This document shows, piece after piece, positions 63,228-64,000 of a stretch of 64,000 nucleotides of DNA (positions within the stretch are counted from its first letter, which is position 1; every line of letters starts with the position of its first letter). The notes under the pieces are model-generated. The model had not been told where the DNA came from, did not search any database, and saw only the letters and a program-made list of their open reading frames with translations. The DNA is from Pseudomonas fluorescens. GTDB lineage: Bacteria > Pseudomonadota > Gammaproteobacteria > Pseudomonadales > Pseudomonadaceae. Made by a program: the position numbers and the translations under genes. Location: positions 1-64,000 of the forward strand of contig NZ_CABVII010000016.1 of NCBI RefSeq assembly GCF_902497995.1, read 5' to 3'.

Positions 63228-64000
63228 TCACTAAAATACTGGTCAGGCTGGTGGCCTGGGCCGTGCTGGGCTATATGCTGCTGCCACTGGTGGTCATCCT
63301 CGGCGTCTCGCTGACCGCCTCGTCATTCCTGGCTTTCCCGCCACAGGGCTGGACGCTGGACTGGTACGCCAAGATGCTCAGTGACCCAAGCTATGTGGCG
63401 TCCTTTGCCACCAGCACCGTCCTGGCCCTGGTCGCCACCTGTGTCGCCGTGCTACTCAGCGTCCCGGCCGCCCTGGCGATGGCCCGCTACGACTTCCGCG
63501 GCAAAGCCACGATCCTCGCCGCCCTGACCTCACCGCTTGTGTTTCCGCACATCGTGCTGGGGGCGGCACTCTTGCAGTTTGGCGGTTACTTCGGCTTGAC
63601 CCGCAGCTTCCTGGCGTTGTTGATCGGTCACACCATCATCATCTCGCCCTTCGTGCTGCGTTCGGTGCTGTCGATGCTGACGCCCGAGCAGCGCGCCCTG
63701 GAAGAAGCCTCGAGCGATCTGGGCGGGACCCCCTGGGCCACCTTCTTTCTAGTGGTGCTGCCGCAGATCCGGCCGGGGATCGTCACCGGGTCGATCTTTG
63801 CCTTCATCTCGTCATGGATCAACGTCGAGCTGTCGATCTTCAACACCACGCCGGACCTGAACACCATCCCGGTGAAGCTTTTCAACTACGTGCAGTACAC
63901 CGTCGACCCGACCATCGCCGCCGCGTCCGGCGCCACCATCATAGTCGTCGTATTCGCGGTGATCGTGCTGGATCTGTGCATCGGCCTCGACCTTTTATCA
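63224..64000 (+). CDS. ABC transporter permease (PotC-like), 3' end beyond the window
   Basis: 259 codons are visible. Membrane segments are typical of PotC; the loop EEASSDLGGTPWATFFLVVLP corresponds to the EAA motif. It starts in the ATGA overlap with the upstream permease and runs past the right edge. Confidence 0.9.
   Translation, partial: MITKILVRLVAWAVLGYMLLPLVVILGVSLTASSFLAFPPQGWTLDWYAKMLSDPSYVASFATSTVLALVATCVAVLLSVPAALAMARYDFRGKATILAALTSPLVFPHIVLGAALLQFGGYFGLTRSFLALLIGHTIIISPFVLRSVLSMLTPEQRALEEASSDLGGTPWATFFLVVLPQIRPGIVTGSIFAFISSWINVELSIFNTTPDLNTIPVKLFNYVQYTVDPTIAAASGATIIVVVFAVIVLDLCIGLDLLS

Overview
The window reads as a chromosomal segment of a Pseudomonas of the fluorescens group. 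Its coding sequence is mostly GC-rich with short gaps. It holds an OprD porin, DUF1302/DUF1329 proteins, AzlCD, GlxA-type and many GntR/LysR regulators, a YCF48-RND pair, REP/REPIN palindromes and an isolated VgrG-Tle5 island. No rRNA, tRNA, CRISPR array or replication origin was seen. All functions are assigned by reading motifs; nothing was searched.

Layout. 0-7.4 kb: the 5' end of an IS110-family transposase cut by the window edge, a receiver-only regulator, an MXKDX repeat protein, a TAT-exported molybdopterin oxidoreductase with its cytochrome b, an rRNA methyltransferase-like protein, a GNAT acetyltransferase, an M15 peptidase, YceI and an NmrA-like protein. 7.5-24 kb: an envelope transport operon (DUF1302, DUF1329, YCF48, RND) divergent from a GntR regulator, followed by an aromatic catabolic locus (FAD hydroxylase, VOC protein, FAH-family hydrolase; divergently AA_synth, alcohol dehydrogenase, cupin, FMN reductase, DUF1097; then an MFS transporter). 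A TTTGTGCACAAA palindrome lies in both divergent promoters, so one GntR protein probably controls the locus.

24.9-31.7 kb is a type VI secretion island on the minus strand: VgrG with a C-terminal adaptor, a Tle5 phospholipase D, and two overlapping lipoproteins that are probably immunity proteins. 33.3-39.7 kb is the most unusual part. An AT-rich, overlapping gene pair (dGTPase-like HD hydrolase plus a CCA-enzyme-like nucleotidyltransferase) looks like an acquired defence or toxin locus. It is followed by two copies of a promoter-plus-hairpin leader placed ahead of small unknown genes, a class II Fic protein with a perfect 23-bp direct repeat in its promoter, AzlCD, and a LysR remnant followed by a second copy of the tail and terminator of one of the small genes.

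39.7-53.3 kb carries molbindin, OprD/LysR/DUF1445, a hydroxypyruvate isomerase remnant, DUF4287, an HExxH secreted protein, an amino-acid ABC transporter with a fused permease-ATPase, and a GntR-DUF2848-amidase-MFS catabolic cluster whose regulator gene has a perfect 38-bp palindrome over its ribosome-binding site. 53.6-64 kb carries a SYLF protein, a deletion junction fusing a broken VapC-type PIN gene to a beheaded Xre-type antitoxin ahead of an intact RES toxin, a frameshifted TPR gene, a GABA-type permease, a GlxA-type regulator and a PotDABC-like ABC operon cut by the window end.
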